Assembly (NCBI GenBank): GCA_945873065.1
Contig: CAMCBN010000006.1
Location: forward strand, 1 to 64,000
Length of the DNA: 64,000 bases
DNA from: an uncultured Candidatus Saccharibacteria bacterium
GTDB taxonomy: Bacteria; Patescibacteriota; Saccharimonadia; Saccharimonadales; Saccharimonadaceae
Direction of reading: 5' to 3'
Every line of letters begins with the position of its first letter. Positions within the stretch are counted from its first letter, which is position 1. This document shows, piece by piece, positions 1-6,645 of the stretch. The position numbers and the translations under genes are program-made. Under the pieces are notes generated by a model. That model was not told where the DNA came from and did not search any database. It saw nothing but the letters and a program-made list of their open reading frames with translations.

Positions 1-2
1 AC

Positions 3-68
3 ATCGTCCGCATCGCCGCAGCCCTCGACACCGACCCAGGGGAGTTGGTACGAGGGCTGGGGGAGTGA
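3..68 (+). CDS. C-terminal tail of XRE-type helix-turn-helix regulator (partial)
   Basis: An open frame enters from the left edge and stops at TGA 66-68. The visible residues IVRIAAALDTDPGELVRGL look like the last helices of an XRE/Cro-type DNA-binding domain (the ALD-x-x-PGEL pattern). Such proteins repress phage, plasmid or toxin-antitoxin promoters. Codons are GC-rich, like the next 2 kb and unlike the core genes further right. Most of the protein lies outside the window, so the family call is moderate and its target unknown. Confidence 0.5.
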   Translation: MVRIAAALDTDPGELVRGLGE

Positions 69-156
69 GGACTGGGGCAACCCGAACATGCTAGAATGGC
101 TTTGCAATTACCCCTGAGATAAACATGCCGAAAATCACAGCAAGGACGATTGATCC

Positions 157-397
157 GTGAGTAGATATGCTATGTGTCCCGACTGTGGCCACAGAATGGG
201 TCGAGTGCTGGACTTATGGGGGGAAATGGGATGGGGAGACTTATAAGTGCCACCATTGTTCCTCGGGGTTTGAGATCGATGACGAAGATGGCGAGAGCTT
301 GAGTGTATACGATGCGGCTTTGATTTGGGCTTCGAATGGCAAAGATGAAGACTACACATTTGGGTACTCGGAGGATGAGCTCGAAGACGCACTGTGA
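157..397 (+). pseudogene. zinc-ribbon small protein, frame broken at a G6 tract
   Basis: From GTG 157 the first frame reads CPDCGHRM and stops at 244. From about 217 a second frame reads KCHHCSSGFEIDDEDGE and runs to TGA 395-397. Removing one G from the run at 218-223 joins them into a protein of about 79 residues with two CxxC pairs (CPDC, CHHC), a plausible zinc ribbon with an acidic C-terminus. An AGGA lies about 10 nt before the GTG, and an 11-codon ORF (125-160) overlaps the start through GTGA. The function is unknown. It is either a genuine pseudogene or a one-base consensus error. Confidence 0.5.
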
Positions 398-782
398 TCT
401 CTAGGTGACATCTAAATTGTTTGCATAGTAGTGCTCGTATGTTTCCATCAAGATGACGAGAGACTGCTAATGTAATGCGCCCTTGCAATGATCGCCCTCT
501 TTTTAAGTAATGTAATTTGTGATCCAAATGTTCCTCGGCTTGGCGGCGGAGCATGATCGGCGCTCGGAAAGGCGTCAAGCACTGGTACTCGCTATCTCGT
601 AGGTAATTTACATCTACTTGCAAGAGGCTACATCAGCATCAACCGACATCGGGATATCGCCTAGTCCCTGCTTACCGAGATCACACAGCGGATCTACTTA
701 CGTCTGGAAAGAAAGAAATTCGGGTGCCGACGGCGCCAGAGCTGGGGAGGATCTTCGATGCCGATGTCGTTCTAAAGCCCTC
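398..782. other. intergenic stretch with decayed coding fragments
   Basis: No intact gene is supported here. The + strand holds short protein-like pieces in alternating frames after position 674 (LTEITQRIYLRLER, then PELGRIFDADVVL), as if a small regulator gene had been frameshifted. The 22-bp sequence at 674-695 recurs at 2844-2865. No RNA gene or terminator was recognised. Confidence 0.4.
674..695 (+). repeat. 22-bp direct repeat, copy 1
   Basis: ACCGAGATCACACAGCGG plus ATCT occurs identically at 674-695 and 2844-2865, both on the + strand. In both places one frame reads TEITQRI, so the likeliest origin is the conserved start of two related decayed genes rather than an attachment site. Confidence 0.7.
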
Positions 783-1136
783 TCACCCTCTCAGCGTCCT
801 CCACATGGTCACGACAGGTACGGCTACGACATAGAAGACCAGGATCCACATCATGATGCGCGCTGTGCGCTTCCAGAATGTGCGTGACGTACGCATCGCT
901 CGCCAATGCGTCAACAAAGCGAATACGAGCAACGACACGAGGATGACGAGCTCACCACCGAGTGCGAAGAGACTCACGCCTTGCCTAGAATTAAAGGGGA
1001 TGACACAGCGCTCGTCCAGTGAGCGATCGAAATCACCACCCACATATCGCGTAAGAACAGGGCTGAGCACCCAGTCGCCAATATCGTCATGGCTATACGG
1101 CTGTTTAGTGTATTCTGGTTCTGGGCATATTGTCAT
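783..1136 (-). CDS. small membrane protein of unknown function
   Basis: About 117 residues. I start it at ATG 1136 (MTICPEPEYT) because GGAGG lies 8 nt upstream; an earlier in-frame ATG at 1154 would put that SD inside the gene. The N-terminal half is soluble (YSHDDIGDWVLSP, DRSLDERC). Two hydrophobic helices follow (around LFALGGELVILVSLLVFALL and IMMWILVFYVVAVPVV), separated by a basic loop. No family was recognised. Its SD sits inside one arm of a perfect 18-bp inverted repeat (1140-1181), so translation may be controlled by that hairpin. It lies downstream of the amidase gene on the same strand. Confidence 0.5.
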   Translation of the reverse strand: MTICPEPEYTKQPYSHDDIGDWVLSPVLTRYVGGDFDRSLDERCVIPFNSRQGVSLFALGGELVILVSLLVFALLTHWRAMRTSRTFWKRTARIMMWILVFYVVAVPVVTMWRTLRG

Positions 1137-1139
1137 AAT

Positions 1140-1181
1140 AATATCCTCCAGCATGAATTAGTGTTCATGCTGGAGGATATT
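1140..1181. repeat. perfect 18-bp inverted repeat, 6-nt loop
   Basis: AATATCCTCCAGCATGAA (1140-1157) is followed by TTAGTG and its exact reverse complement (1164-1181). On the minus strand the hairpin sits between the amidase stop (1208) and the ATG of the membrane protein (1136), and the arm nearer that gene contains its GGAGG. Neither strand has a downstream T-run, so a simple intrinsic terminator is unlikely. SD sequestration or a site-specific DNA element are the alternatives. Confidence 0.85.
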
Positions 1182-1207
1182 GTGATCTACCAGTCGGCGA
1201 TTGTCAA

Positions 1208-1903
1208 CTAGTAGGCGATGTGAATGAGGTAGACGCGCGCTCCCTTCTCGGTGTTCTCGATCCAGTCCTTACCGGACTCTGAGTAGGACCAGTATCGGTC
1301 GTACTGAGCGGTGGTGTGCTGAGAGAGGAGTGGGTAGCCCTCAGAGGTGGCGCCAGTGACGATGGCTAGGTGATCGATGACACCATCGGCACCGTTATCC
1401 CAGTCGTAGGCGATGATGTCACCAGGCTGGGCGCCTCCAGCAGTATTGTCGCTCCACGACAACTCTGTGATCGTCGCCATTCCGGCGTCGTTGACGAGGT
1501 AGTTCTTCAGGTAGTCTGCGCCGGTTGCTGCCCTGGGTTGCGTGAGATATGGCTCCTTGGTGGAGAGCGAGGTAATATTGGAAGTCCAATCGGAGGATTT
1601 AGGCAAACCTCCCGCCCACAATGCCTGAGAGACGAACCAGGTGCAGTCGTTAAGGTAGCGCGGGTCGGCATGCACGTTGTCGTGCGCCCACTGGACGGCC
1701 GCCGAGCGGTCGTAGTTCTGCAGCGGGGTGGCAGGCTTCAGCTTCGGTGCCGTTCCGCCGCACTTCCCCGTCACCGGTTCGTCGCTGCCAGTGTAGATGT
1801 AGCCGTCGTTGATCCAACCGTTGTCGTACCCCTTGAGCTTGTACCAGAGGTTGGTGGTCCCATACGGACCCTGGACCTGGCTGCCGTAGGAGTAGCGCTC
1901 CAA
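1208..1903 (-). CDS. Amidase_6-type cell-wall hydrolase, 5' end replaced by transposase sequence
   Basis: The first ~50 residues look SH3-like (YGSQVQGPYGTTNLWYKL, DNGWINDGYIY). From about residue 63 comes a putative amidase domain: YDRSAAVQWAHD, the DCTWFVSQ cysteine motif, GDIIAYDW, DHLAIVTG and LLSQHT, matching the Cys/His pattern of Amidase_6 proteins that act on peptidoglycan or related amide bonds. No signal peptide remains. The frame continues upstream of the TTG at 1903 into the IS481 remnant (HNGKVERYNRILAEE), so the original N-terminus was lost in a rearrangement. GC content and style suggest actinobacterial origin, possibly the host of an epibiont (inference). Expression is doubtful. 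Confidence 0.6.
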   Translation of the reverse strand: MERYSYGSQVQGPYGTTNLWYKLKGYDNGWINDGYIYTGSDEPVTGKCGGTAPKLKPATPLQNYDRSAAVQWAHDNVHADPRYLNDCTWFVSQALWAGGLPKSSDWTSNITSLSTKEPYLTQPRAATGADYLKNYLVNDAGMATITELSWSDNTAGGAQPGDIIAYDWDNGADGVIDHLAIVTGATSEGYPLLSQHTTAQYDRYWSYSESGKDWIENTEKGARVYLIHIAY

Positions 1904-2305
1904 GGTGACGGGGGCACGGCGCTGCTGCTCTGAGGAGTAGGAACGCGCGTAGAGGCACTCCTCTGCCAGAATACGGTTGTAGCGCTCGACCTTGCCGTTG
2001 TGACGTGGGGGTATAGGGACGGATCCTATGATGGCGTGAAACCAGGGACGTTAATGTCGCGGTGAAGATCCGGACGCGGCAGAAGAAGCCGATCGTGGTG
2101 GAGGCCTTCTCATCATCTAGAGCCTCGGTGTAGGCCAGGCGCGAGAAGCCGTCGATGGCGGTGTGCAGGTAGGTGTAGTCAACCCTGGCGCCCCCGCCCC
2201 GCTTGGAGGCCTTCGCCCCGGGGGCAGGCGCGCCCATGAGCCCGCCAGCCTCCCCCAGGTGAGATGCGTCCGACCTTCTTGACCCCCAGGCCACTACGCT
2301 GCTGA
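1904..2305 (-). pseudogene. IS481-family transposase remnant
   Basis: Minus-strand pieces in order: RSGLGVKKVGRISPGGGW, then in another frame RVDYTYLHTAIDGFSRLAY (catalytic DDE core start), a gap where the second half of the core should be, then IRPYTP and in a third frame HNGKVERYNRILAEE. These match the order of an IS481 integrase-like transposase. An internal deletion removes the middle of the catalytic domain. The last frame change is explained by one extra G in the run 2007-2011. The right end fuses in frame into the amidase gene and the left end overlaps the last codons of the deoxyribosyltransferase-like gene. No terminal inverted repeats were found. Confidence 0.75.
2007..2011. other. 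G5 homopolymer at a transposase frame break
   Basis: On the minus strand TATACCCCCACGTC separates the RPYTP frame from the RHNGKVERY frame. Four Cs would keep the continuous RPYTPRHNGKVERY expected of IS481 transposases. It is one of four +1 G/C homopolymer frame breaks in this window. Confidence 0.6.
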
Positions 2306-2734
2306 AACAAACTCTGGCTGACTGTCACTACTTCGCTCAATCAACCTCAGCACTTCCTCAATCGTCTCGACATGAGCCACAAGAGGATGGAAATAAAAGA
2401 TGGACTCATGGTTCATTGGGCCTACTACATAGAGCTCGATAGGCTTGGCTTGTGATGTCGCCAGCGCCAAGGCTGCGCCTAACTCTACATACATACCCTT
2501 TCCGCTGTCGCGGTTGTCACTCATCAGGATATACACGTCGGCGTCTAGCACTCCCTGGATATCTTTGCTCGCTCGCAGCCCAGCCTCAGCGGGTGCTAGC
2601 GAATACGGCTTAGGCATATTGTCCGTCCTCGTCCAATCATGGGTAATCTGATGCCCCGCAGCTTCTAGCTTCGCAAACACCTCGCGAATGCGATACTTTT
2701 CTTTGATTTGGCCGGATACAAATATGTTTTTCAT
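2294..2734 (-). CDS. nucleoside 2-deoxyribosyltransferase-like protein
   Basis: About 146 residues beginning MKNIFVSGQIKEKYRIR. The Rossmann-like N-terminus (IFVSG), the central DADVYILMSDNRDSGKG and the acidic G-MYVELGAALA element are hallmarks of the nucleoside 2-deoxyribosyltransferase-like fold, with the Glu of VELG as probable nucleophile. Family members exchange bases on deoxynucleosides or cleave N-glycosidic bonds; this one could also be a sensor, since close paralogues vary. The start is set by TATAAT 6 nt before the ATG, with no SD, so the mRNA may be leaderless. The last residues (about FVSAA plus stop) come from the adjoining IS481 remnant, so the original C-terminus is lost. Confidence 0.65.
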   Translation of the reverse strand: MKNIFVSGQIKEKYRIREVFAKLEAAGHQITHDWTRTDNMPKPYSLAPAEAGLRASKDIQGVLDADVYILMSDNRDSGKGMYVELGAALALATSQAKPIELYVVGPMNHESIFYFHPLVAHVETIEEVLRLIERSSDSQPEFVSAA

Positions 2735-2740
2735 GACACT

Positions 2741-2746
2741 ATTATA
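2741..2746 (-). promoter_or_regulatory. -10 box, leaderless type
   Basis: TATAAT on the minus strand, 6 nt before the ATG of the deoxyribosyltransferase-like gene. No Shine-Dalgarno lies between, so the transcript should begin at or very near the start codon. Confidence 0.6.
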
Positions 2747-2831
2747 CTCGGAAAGGAGTATATTATGCAAGGTTTGTTGACGCGTCGTCAACAGACCGAA
2801 TCGTATGTGAAGCAAATACATCACTTCGGGT

Positions 2832-3037
2832 ATGACCCGGCTCACCGAGATCACACAGCGGATCTCCGACAGCCCGAACGTCACAGGATACCAAACTGCC
2901 AGAGTGATCCATTGTTCGTTGAAGGACCTAAAAGAATGATAGAGGGCTATCGTGCGTGCCCTAGTCGCGGACACCCATAAGTCAGGCGTCTCGCTGACAT
3001 GCTGACCTACTTCGATCTCCCAGAATCTCCATCGTAA
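2832..3037 (+). pseudogene. decayed small gene of unknown function
   Basis: A 35-codon ORF from ATG 2832 (MTRLTEITQRISDSPNV) ends at TGA 2937. The same frame then carries VRALVADTHKSGVSL, and after a one- or two-base shift DMLTYFDLPESPS to TAA 3035-3037. Together this resembles one short protein broken by stops and a frameshift. The beginning shares a 22-bp identity (TEITQRI) with 674-695. No family was recognised. Its GC-rich style links it to the accessory DNA at the left edge. Confidence 0.35.
2844..2865 (+). repeat. 22-bp direct repeat, copy 2
   Basis: Identical to 674-695; here it encodes TEITQRI inside a decayed reading frame. Confidence 0.7.
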
Positions 3038-3150
3038 TCATCAATGTACGCTTGGAGCACCTAGGTGGCATCGCTCAAGGCATTATGTAGCTTCACTCGC
3101 TACATTGTCCGCAATATCGGACAAATACTAACAATTTCTCTTTAATTGAA

Positions 3151-3693
3151 TTACGTGTCAGTAATACAGTTATAAAATACAGGAACATAATATTTCTGAC
3201 GTAACACGATTTTAACAACATTCAATAGATTCTTTTTAGTTAAACCTCTTTTTACGCCGGCAACGAGAGCTATAGCGCCATCTGACACATGAACTTCGCC
3301 AACACCTAACCCTAACCCGGGGAAGGCGATCGAACGTGCTCCGAGATCACTAGCAACACGAACAGCGGCGTAGGCTGCCGCTTCTATACATGCAGGTGAA
3401 GTGGTTTCCACTGGTTGACTAATAGTAGGTGCGTGTATAACCCAATTCGCTTGTAGTTTCCCTGCCGTGGTAGCAATCGCACTACCAATTCTAATTGGCG
3501 CCTGACATCTTGCAGCTTCTTCAATAGCATCGCCACCCTTGAGTCTAAGTGCTTGAGAAGCTCCACCTCGCATCACCCCCATAGAATTTGCAGCACATAC
3601 TATAGCGTCAGCTGTTGCTTCTGCAATATCACAGTTATAAACAATCCAGGTTACGCTATGAGCCTTCTGCTCTAGAATCTCATTATTCAGCAT
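3151..3693 (-). CDS. macro-domain protein (ADP-ribose binding or hydrolysis)
   Basis: About 180 residues, essentially a single macro domain. Visible motifs are the DAIVCAANSMGVMRGG loop (ligand-binding Asn and glycine-rich stretch), GSAIATTAGKLQANWVIHA, and the second phosphate-binding loop RSIAFPGLGLGVGEV. Macro domains bind or hydrolyse ADP-ribose, O-acetyl-ADP-ribose or ADP-ribosylated bases and proteins. I use ATG 3693, which overlaps the end of the 83-residue gene upstream; a GTG at 3702 is an alternative. It is the last gene of a four-gene minus-strand run with the COG1058 and tail-anchored genes, which points to ADP-ribose or nucleotide chemistry (inference). The GGL-type catalytic aspartate of hydrolases is not obvious. 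Confidence 0.85.
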   Translation of the reverse strand: MLNNEILEQKAHSVTWIVYNCDIAEATADAIVCAANSMGVMRGGASQALRLKGGDAIEEAARCQAPIRIGSAIATTAGKLQANWVIHAPTISQPVETTSPACIEAAAYAAVRVASDLGARSIAFPGLGLGVGEVHVSDGAIALVAGVKRGLTKKNLLNVVKIVLRQKYYVPVFYNCITDT

Positions 3694-3934
3694 CGTCAAC
3701 ACTGCACCTAATTATTTTTATACCGCGCTCATTAAGCAATGCAGTAAACCTATCTAAGGCTGATTCAAGTATTGCAACCAGTTTACCAAGATCGTTGTCC
3801 GAAGCAGTGAGCGTGACACCAATTTTTCCTCCCTCTTTCTTGATAGGACGAGTCTTGACGTAGACATCGTCGTAGTCATCTGTAAGTATGCCAGATGCCT
3901 CGGCAAGAACAGACTCATCATTCGTGCTAGTCAT
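3683..3934 (-). CDS. small protein of unknown function in the macro/COG1058 operon
   Basis: 83 residues, acidic at the start (ESVLAEASGILTDDYDDVYV) with a helix-rich C-terminal half (DLGKLVAILESALDRFTALL). Its ATG overlaps the stop of the COG1058 gene as ATGA, and its own end overlaps the macro gene, so the three are very likely co-translated. There is no signal peptide, membrane segment or recognisable domain. Tight coupling suggests a partner or regulator of one of the two enzymes, but no function can be assigned. Confidence 0.65.
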   Translation of the reverse strand: MTSTNDESVLAEASGILTDDYDDVYVKTRPIKKEGGKIGVTLTASDNDLGKLVAILESALDRFTALLNERGIKIIRCSVDDAE

Positions 3935-4521
3935 AATTGTAAGGTTCTCAAATAGCCATTCCCTAAACGCCGTCTCAACACCTCAGTTGCTTGCTCCTTT
4001 ACAATTGCACAAACTTCAGCAGGCACGCCAGGGAGACATACTATTGACAGTTCATCGGCATCTATTACAACTGCTGGAGCAGCGCCGACCGGGTTAAACA
4101 GTGGAGTCGCCCCTGCTGGTAGTCGTGCCATTTTCTCTCGCGCCGCATTGGCCAACACAGAGACATCTCGATCTACCACTCCTTGAGCCTCCAGAAGCCG
4201 ATATCGTTCCTGGATGTACTTTTTAGCGGTTTGATTGAACTCAAGCGGCAGCTTGAGAAAGAGAGCAACTGACTCAATAGTTTTATCATCAACAGTCGGC
4301 CCTAGCCCTCCTAAAGTAAAAATGATGTCTGGGTTAGTGCGCATGCAGTATAACATTGCATCTTTTATGGCTTCTGGATTGTCGTGGACTACGGTCACCA
4401 TCGTAACTAAAGCACCTCTCCCCGCGATCTGACCACAAAGCCAATGAGAGTTTGTGTCTAAAGTACTTCCGTTCAGTATTTCGTCGCCTATGACTATAAT
4501 TGCACCGCGCTTACGTGACAT
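3931..4521 (-). CDS. CinA N-terminal-type (COG1058, MoCF-like) protein
   Basis: 196 residues. It begins with GAIIVIGDEILNGSTLDTNS, followed by FTLGGLGPTVDDKT and the late CLPGVPAEV element, the classic order of the molybdopterin-binding-like CinA N-terminal domain. The C-terminal NMN amidohydrolase domain of full CinA is absent. COG1058 domains of other bacteria hydrolyse ADP-ribose and related dinucleotides, which fits the downstream macro-domain gene. The start has a clear AAGGAG SD. It lies 34 nt after the tail-anchored unknown gene and overlaps the next gene by ATGA. Other options are an orphan MoCF protein or a nucleotide-repair pyrophosphatase. Confidence 0.85.
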   Translation of the reverse strand: MSRKRGAIIVIGDEILNGSTLDTNSHWLCGQIAGRGALVTMVTVVHDNPEAIKDAMLYCMRTNPDIIFTLGGLGPTVDDKTIESVALFLKLPLEFNQTAKKYIQERYRLLEAQGVVDRDVSVLANAAREKMARLPAGATPLFNPVGAAPAVVIDADELSIVCLPGVPAEVCAIVKEQATEVLRRRLGNGYLRTLQL

Positions 4522-4555
4522 TCCATCTACTCCTTTCTCAAACTATATTATCCTA

Positions 4556-5686
4556 TTATAGGATTGATCCACACACGCCCACAATAGCAATAATTATTGC
4601 AATTGCCTGCATTGCACGTAGTTGCCTCTGTATTTGATAATCAAAGGCCGCCTGCTGTATTCCCTCTAAGCCGGAGAGTCTTGACTCGGCCGAGTTGATA
4701 AGTTGTCCGATAGCAGTTTCCACAGTTTCTAGTGGCTGAATATACAATCGCTGCTCCTCTCGTAATATTTTTTCCCATAACAACTCTCCTCTGAAGGGCG
4801 ATGTTACATATCCAGCGGTCACAGATTTATCAAATATGAGTTGATCTCTAAATTTTCGCAAAGTGTGCATCATTAAAGTAAATGACCTGAGTGTGTCAGT
4901 TGTATCGACAATACTCGCCCGCATTTCAAGTAATTGGATTGCAATCTTCTTGCTCGATTTATACGACACAGGAATATTATTTGCCCGGTCAAGCAAGGGA
5001 CTAATCTGATCTGATAATTCAGAAGCCTGCGACAATAATTCGCGGTAGGCTGCACGACATTGCCAGTACTTATACCACACGCTATCATCGGTAAAATTCC
5101 TGTATCCCGAACGCGTAATTACCACTATTTTTCTCGATTGCGCATCGTCGAGCATGATTACAGCAACATCATCTGTGACAGTGGCTGCCGCATGCTCATA
5201 TCGGTGTGCGATTTCTTTGATCTCATTTAGATAGCGTTCGCCCGGTATCACAGTTTGGATTATACACTCCTCCGTACTTAGATTTATCTGTGATAACTCT
5301 CGAATTGCTTGATCTATTAAGTCGCTTTCAAGGGAGACTAATGGCGATTGGATTTCTTCATGTGACATAACGAACGTGGCATAGAAATGTGTCGTTAACC
5401 CCCGCCGAATGTCGACTACTAAGTCATAGGGTGCTAGTTCAGACGAGTTAGTAATAGAAAGATGGGCTATGCCTTGTATATCATAGTTGACCTGTGCGGC
5501 GTTGATTGCGTTCTTTGTTGTCAAGCGAAGAATAGGGTGGGTCGCATCGACATGCGTCGAGGGAGGGTCGTCACAATTCCAACGACGGTCTACGCCGAAT
5601 GGCTCCCCGGAGTTCGTACTAGTAAGCGATGCTATCATTGACATGTCTTTTAGTTCGCCGTCGAGTCTTACTCTTATCGATGTCAT
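4556..5686 (-). CDS. tail-anchored protein of unknown function
   Basis: About 376 residues; ATG 5686 is chosen over a TTG one codon earlier. The N-terminal ~150 residues look beta-rich (HLSITNSSELAPYDLVVDI). Residues ~190-340 are strongly helical (YRELLSQASELSDQISPLL, ETAIGQLINSAESRLSGL). The last ~20 residues are one hydrophobic helix (AIAIIIAIVGVCGSIL), so the protein is probably anchored by its tail with the bulk in the cytoplasm. No domain was recognised. It is first in the operon with COG1058, the 83-residue protein and the macro protein. The architecture would suit a membrane-linked sensor or effector, but that is inference only. Confidence 0.65.
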   Translation of the reverse strand: MTSIRVRLDGELKDMSMIASLTSTNSGEPFGVDRRWNCDDPPSTHVDATHPILRLTTKNAINAAQVNYDIQGIAHLSITNSSELAPYDLVVDIRRGLTTHFYATFVMSHEEIQSPLVSLESDLIDQAIRELSQINLSTEECIIQTVIPGERYLNEIKEIAHRYEHAAATVTDDVAVIMLDDAQSRKIVVITRSGYRNFTDDSVWYKYWQCRAAYRELLSQASELSDQISPLLDRANNIPVSYKSSKKIAIQLLEMRASIVDTTDTLRSFTLMMHTLRKFRDQLIFDKSVTAGYVTSPFRGELLWEKILREEQRLYIQPLETVETAIGQLINSAESRLSGLEGIQQAAFDYQIQRQLRAMQAIAIIIAIVGVCGSIL

Positions 5687-5689
5687 CAA

Positions 5690-6240
5690 CTTATGGATCC
5701 ATCACTAGGGTTATATCGAACGACAGTAGTTGCGATTCAAGCGGTCGCTGAAGTTTTGACTTATGGAAGTATGATGAGTTTACCGCCTCTCCGCAAGCAG
5801 TGCTGCTAACATAGAATTATTCCAGAGGTTTCATCACGTTACGATACGCCGTCTCCATTGGCTTCGTCCACCTAGTCCGCTTCATACTTTCGTCGGTGTC
5901 CTACGCTTCTCCCGGTACTCGCCGTGCTTAATAGTTGGAGCACCTATATTCCGTATTTTGGCTCGGACTCCAACTCCTGGCCACACGCGAGGTAGTGCGG
6001 TATACCTTCTTAGGCTTGCCATCTGCTCATATGCTGAGACGTGGTCACAACTTCGTAACAACCCGCACCAACTGCCGGGCCCCACGTACCGCGTCTTGGA
6101 AGGCTATCGGTAGCTTCCATCTGCCCAGCCCCTACCTATCCACCACCTTCCGCACCGTCACCGGACTCACCCCAAGCTGCCACGCCTTCTCCTATTGCTT
6201 TGAGTGGTGGGGTGAGAGGGCGACCATTAACCTCACACTC
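5690..6240. other. 550-nt stretch without a supported gene
   Basis: Both strands are broken by stops, and the open frames that exist (for example 5935-6290 +) have no recognisable protein character. A fragment reading STTFRTVTGLTPS on the + strand faintly resembles the start of an IS5-type transposase, but it is too short to call. GC rises locally around 6060-6240, so this may be residue of a lost mobile element. Confidence 0.4.
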
Positions 6241-6277
6241 AAACCCGTGTCATGGTTGACCCATGGCGCGGGTTTTT
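6241..6277 (+). terminator. intrinsic terminator
   Basis: A stem AACCCG-x-G-x-CATGG pairs with CCATGGCGCGGGTT (two G-U pairs) around the loop GTTGAC and is followed by TTTTT on the + strand. No gene immediately upstream on this strand is intact, so it may be left from a lost transcription unit. Confidence 0.7.
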
Positions 6278-6342
6278 GCTTGCCAAGAGGCGTTTGGGTG
6301 AGATTCTATCAAGAGTTAGATATTATTCGTGCTCTCCAAAAG

Positions 6343-6624
6343 ATGCCATTGGATTACCTACTCAATAACACAGAAAAATTTAAGAGTTCGATAGATGAGC
6401 TAGACTATCCTCGCGGTGAGAACGTGGGCTTGATCCGGTAAGGCAATGAGAAGGAATTTATACAATTCAGCAACTGGCTTGATCGCACCTGGAAAGAGCT
6501 CGGCCTTAAAAGTAGAGAGGGGTATCTAGCACTTTTCGAGTCACATTTGATGATACTACACATCGTAGTCGCGTTAACATGGGGCGACTACGATGTGTAT
6601 CGAGATGAGCTCAGGCGATATTAG
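6343..6624 (+). pseudogene. unknown protein interrupted by an in-frame TAA
   Basis: From ATG 6343 the frame reads MPLDYLLNNTEKFKSSI and ends at TAA 6439-6441. With no frame change it continues NEKEFIQFSNWLDRTWKELG to TAG 6622-6624. The two halves (32 and 60 residues) have the same helical, charged style, so they look like one protein of about 93 residues split by a nonsense change. No family was recognised. A separate downstream gene is possible, but no start codon with an SD is visible right after the TAA. Confidence 0.45.
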
Positions 6625-6645
6625 TTGATGATAACAAATGCAAGC

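Noticed and set aside
618..887. 89-codon + strand ORF
   Set aside because: It has no recognisable pattern; the TEITQRI-like segment lies in a different frame.
1370..1933. 187-codon + strand ORF opposite the amidase gene
   Set aside because: It is the mirror of a GC-rich coding region; the protein is Val/Arg-rich without motifs, while the minus strand has clear amidase motifs.
5935..6342. First part of a 168-codon + strand ORF
   Set aside because: It crosses an intrinsic terminator at 6241-6277 and has no protein-like pattern before 6343.
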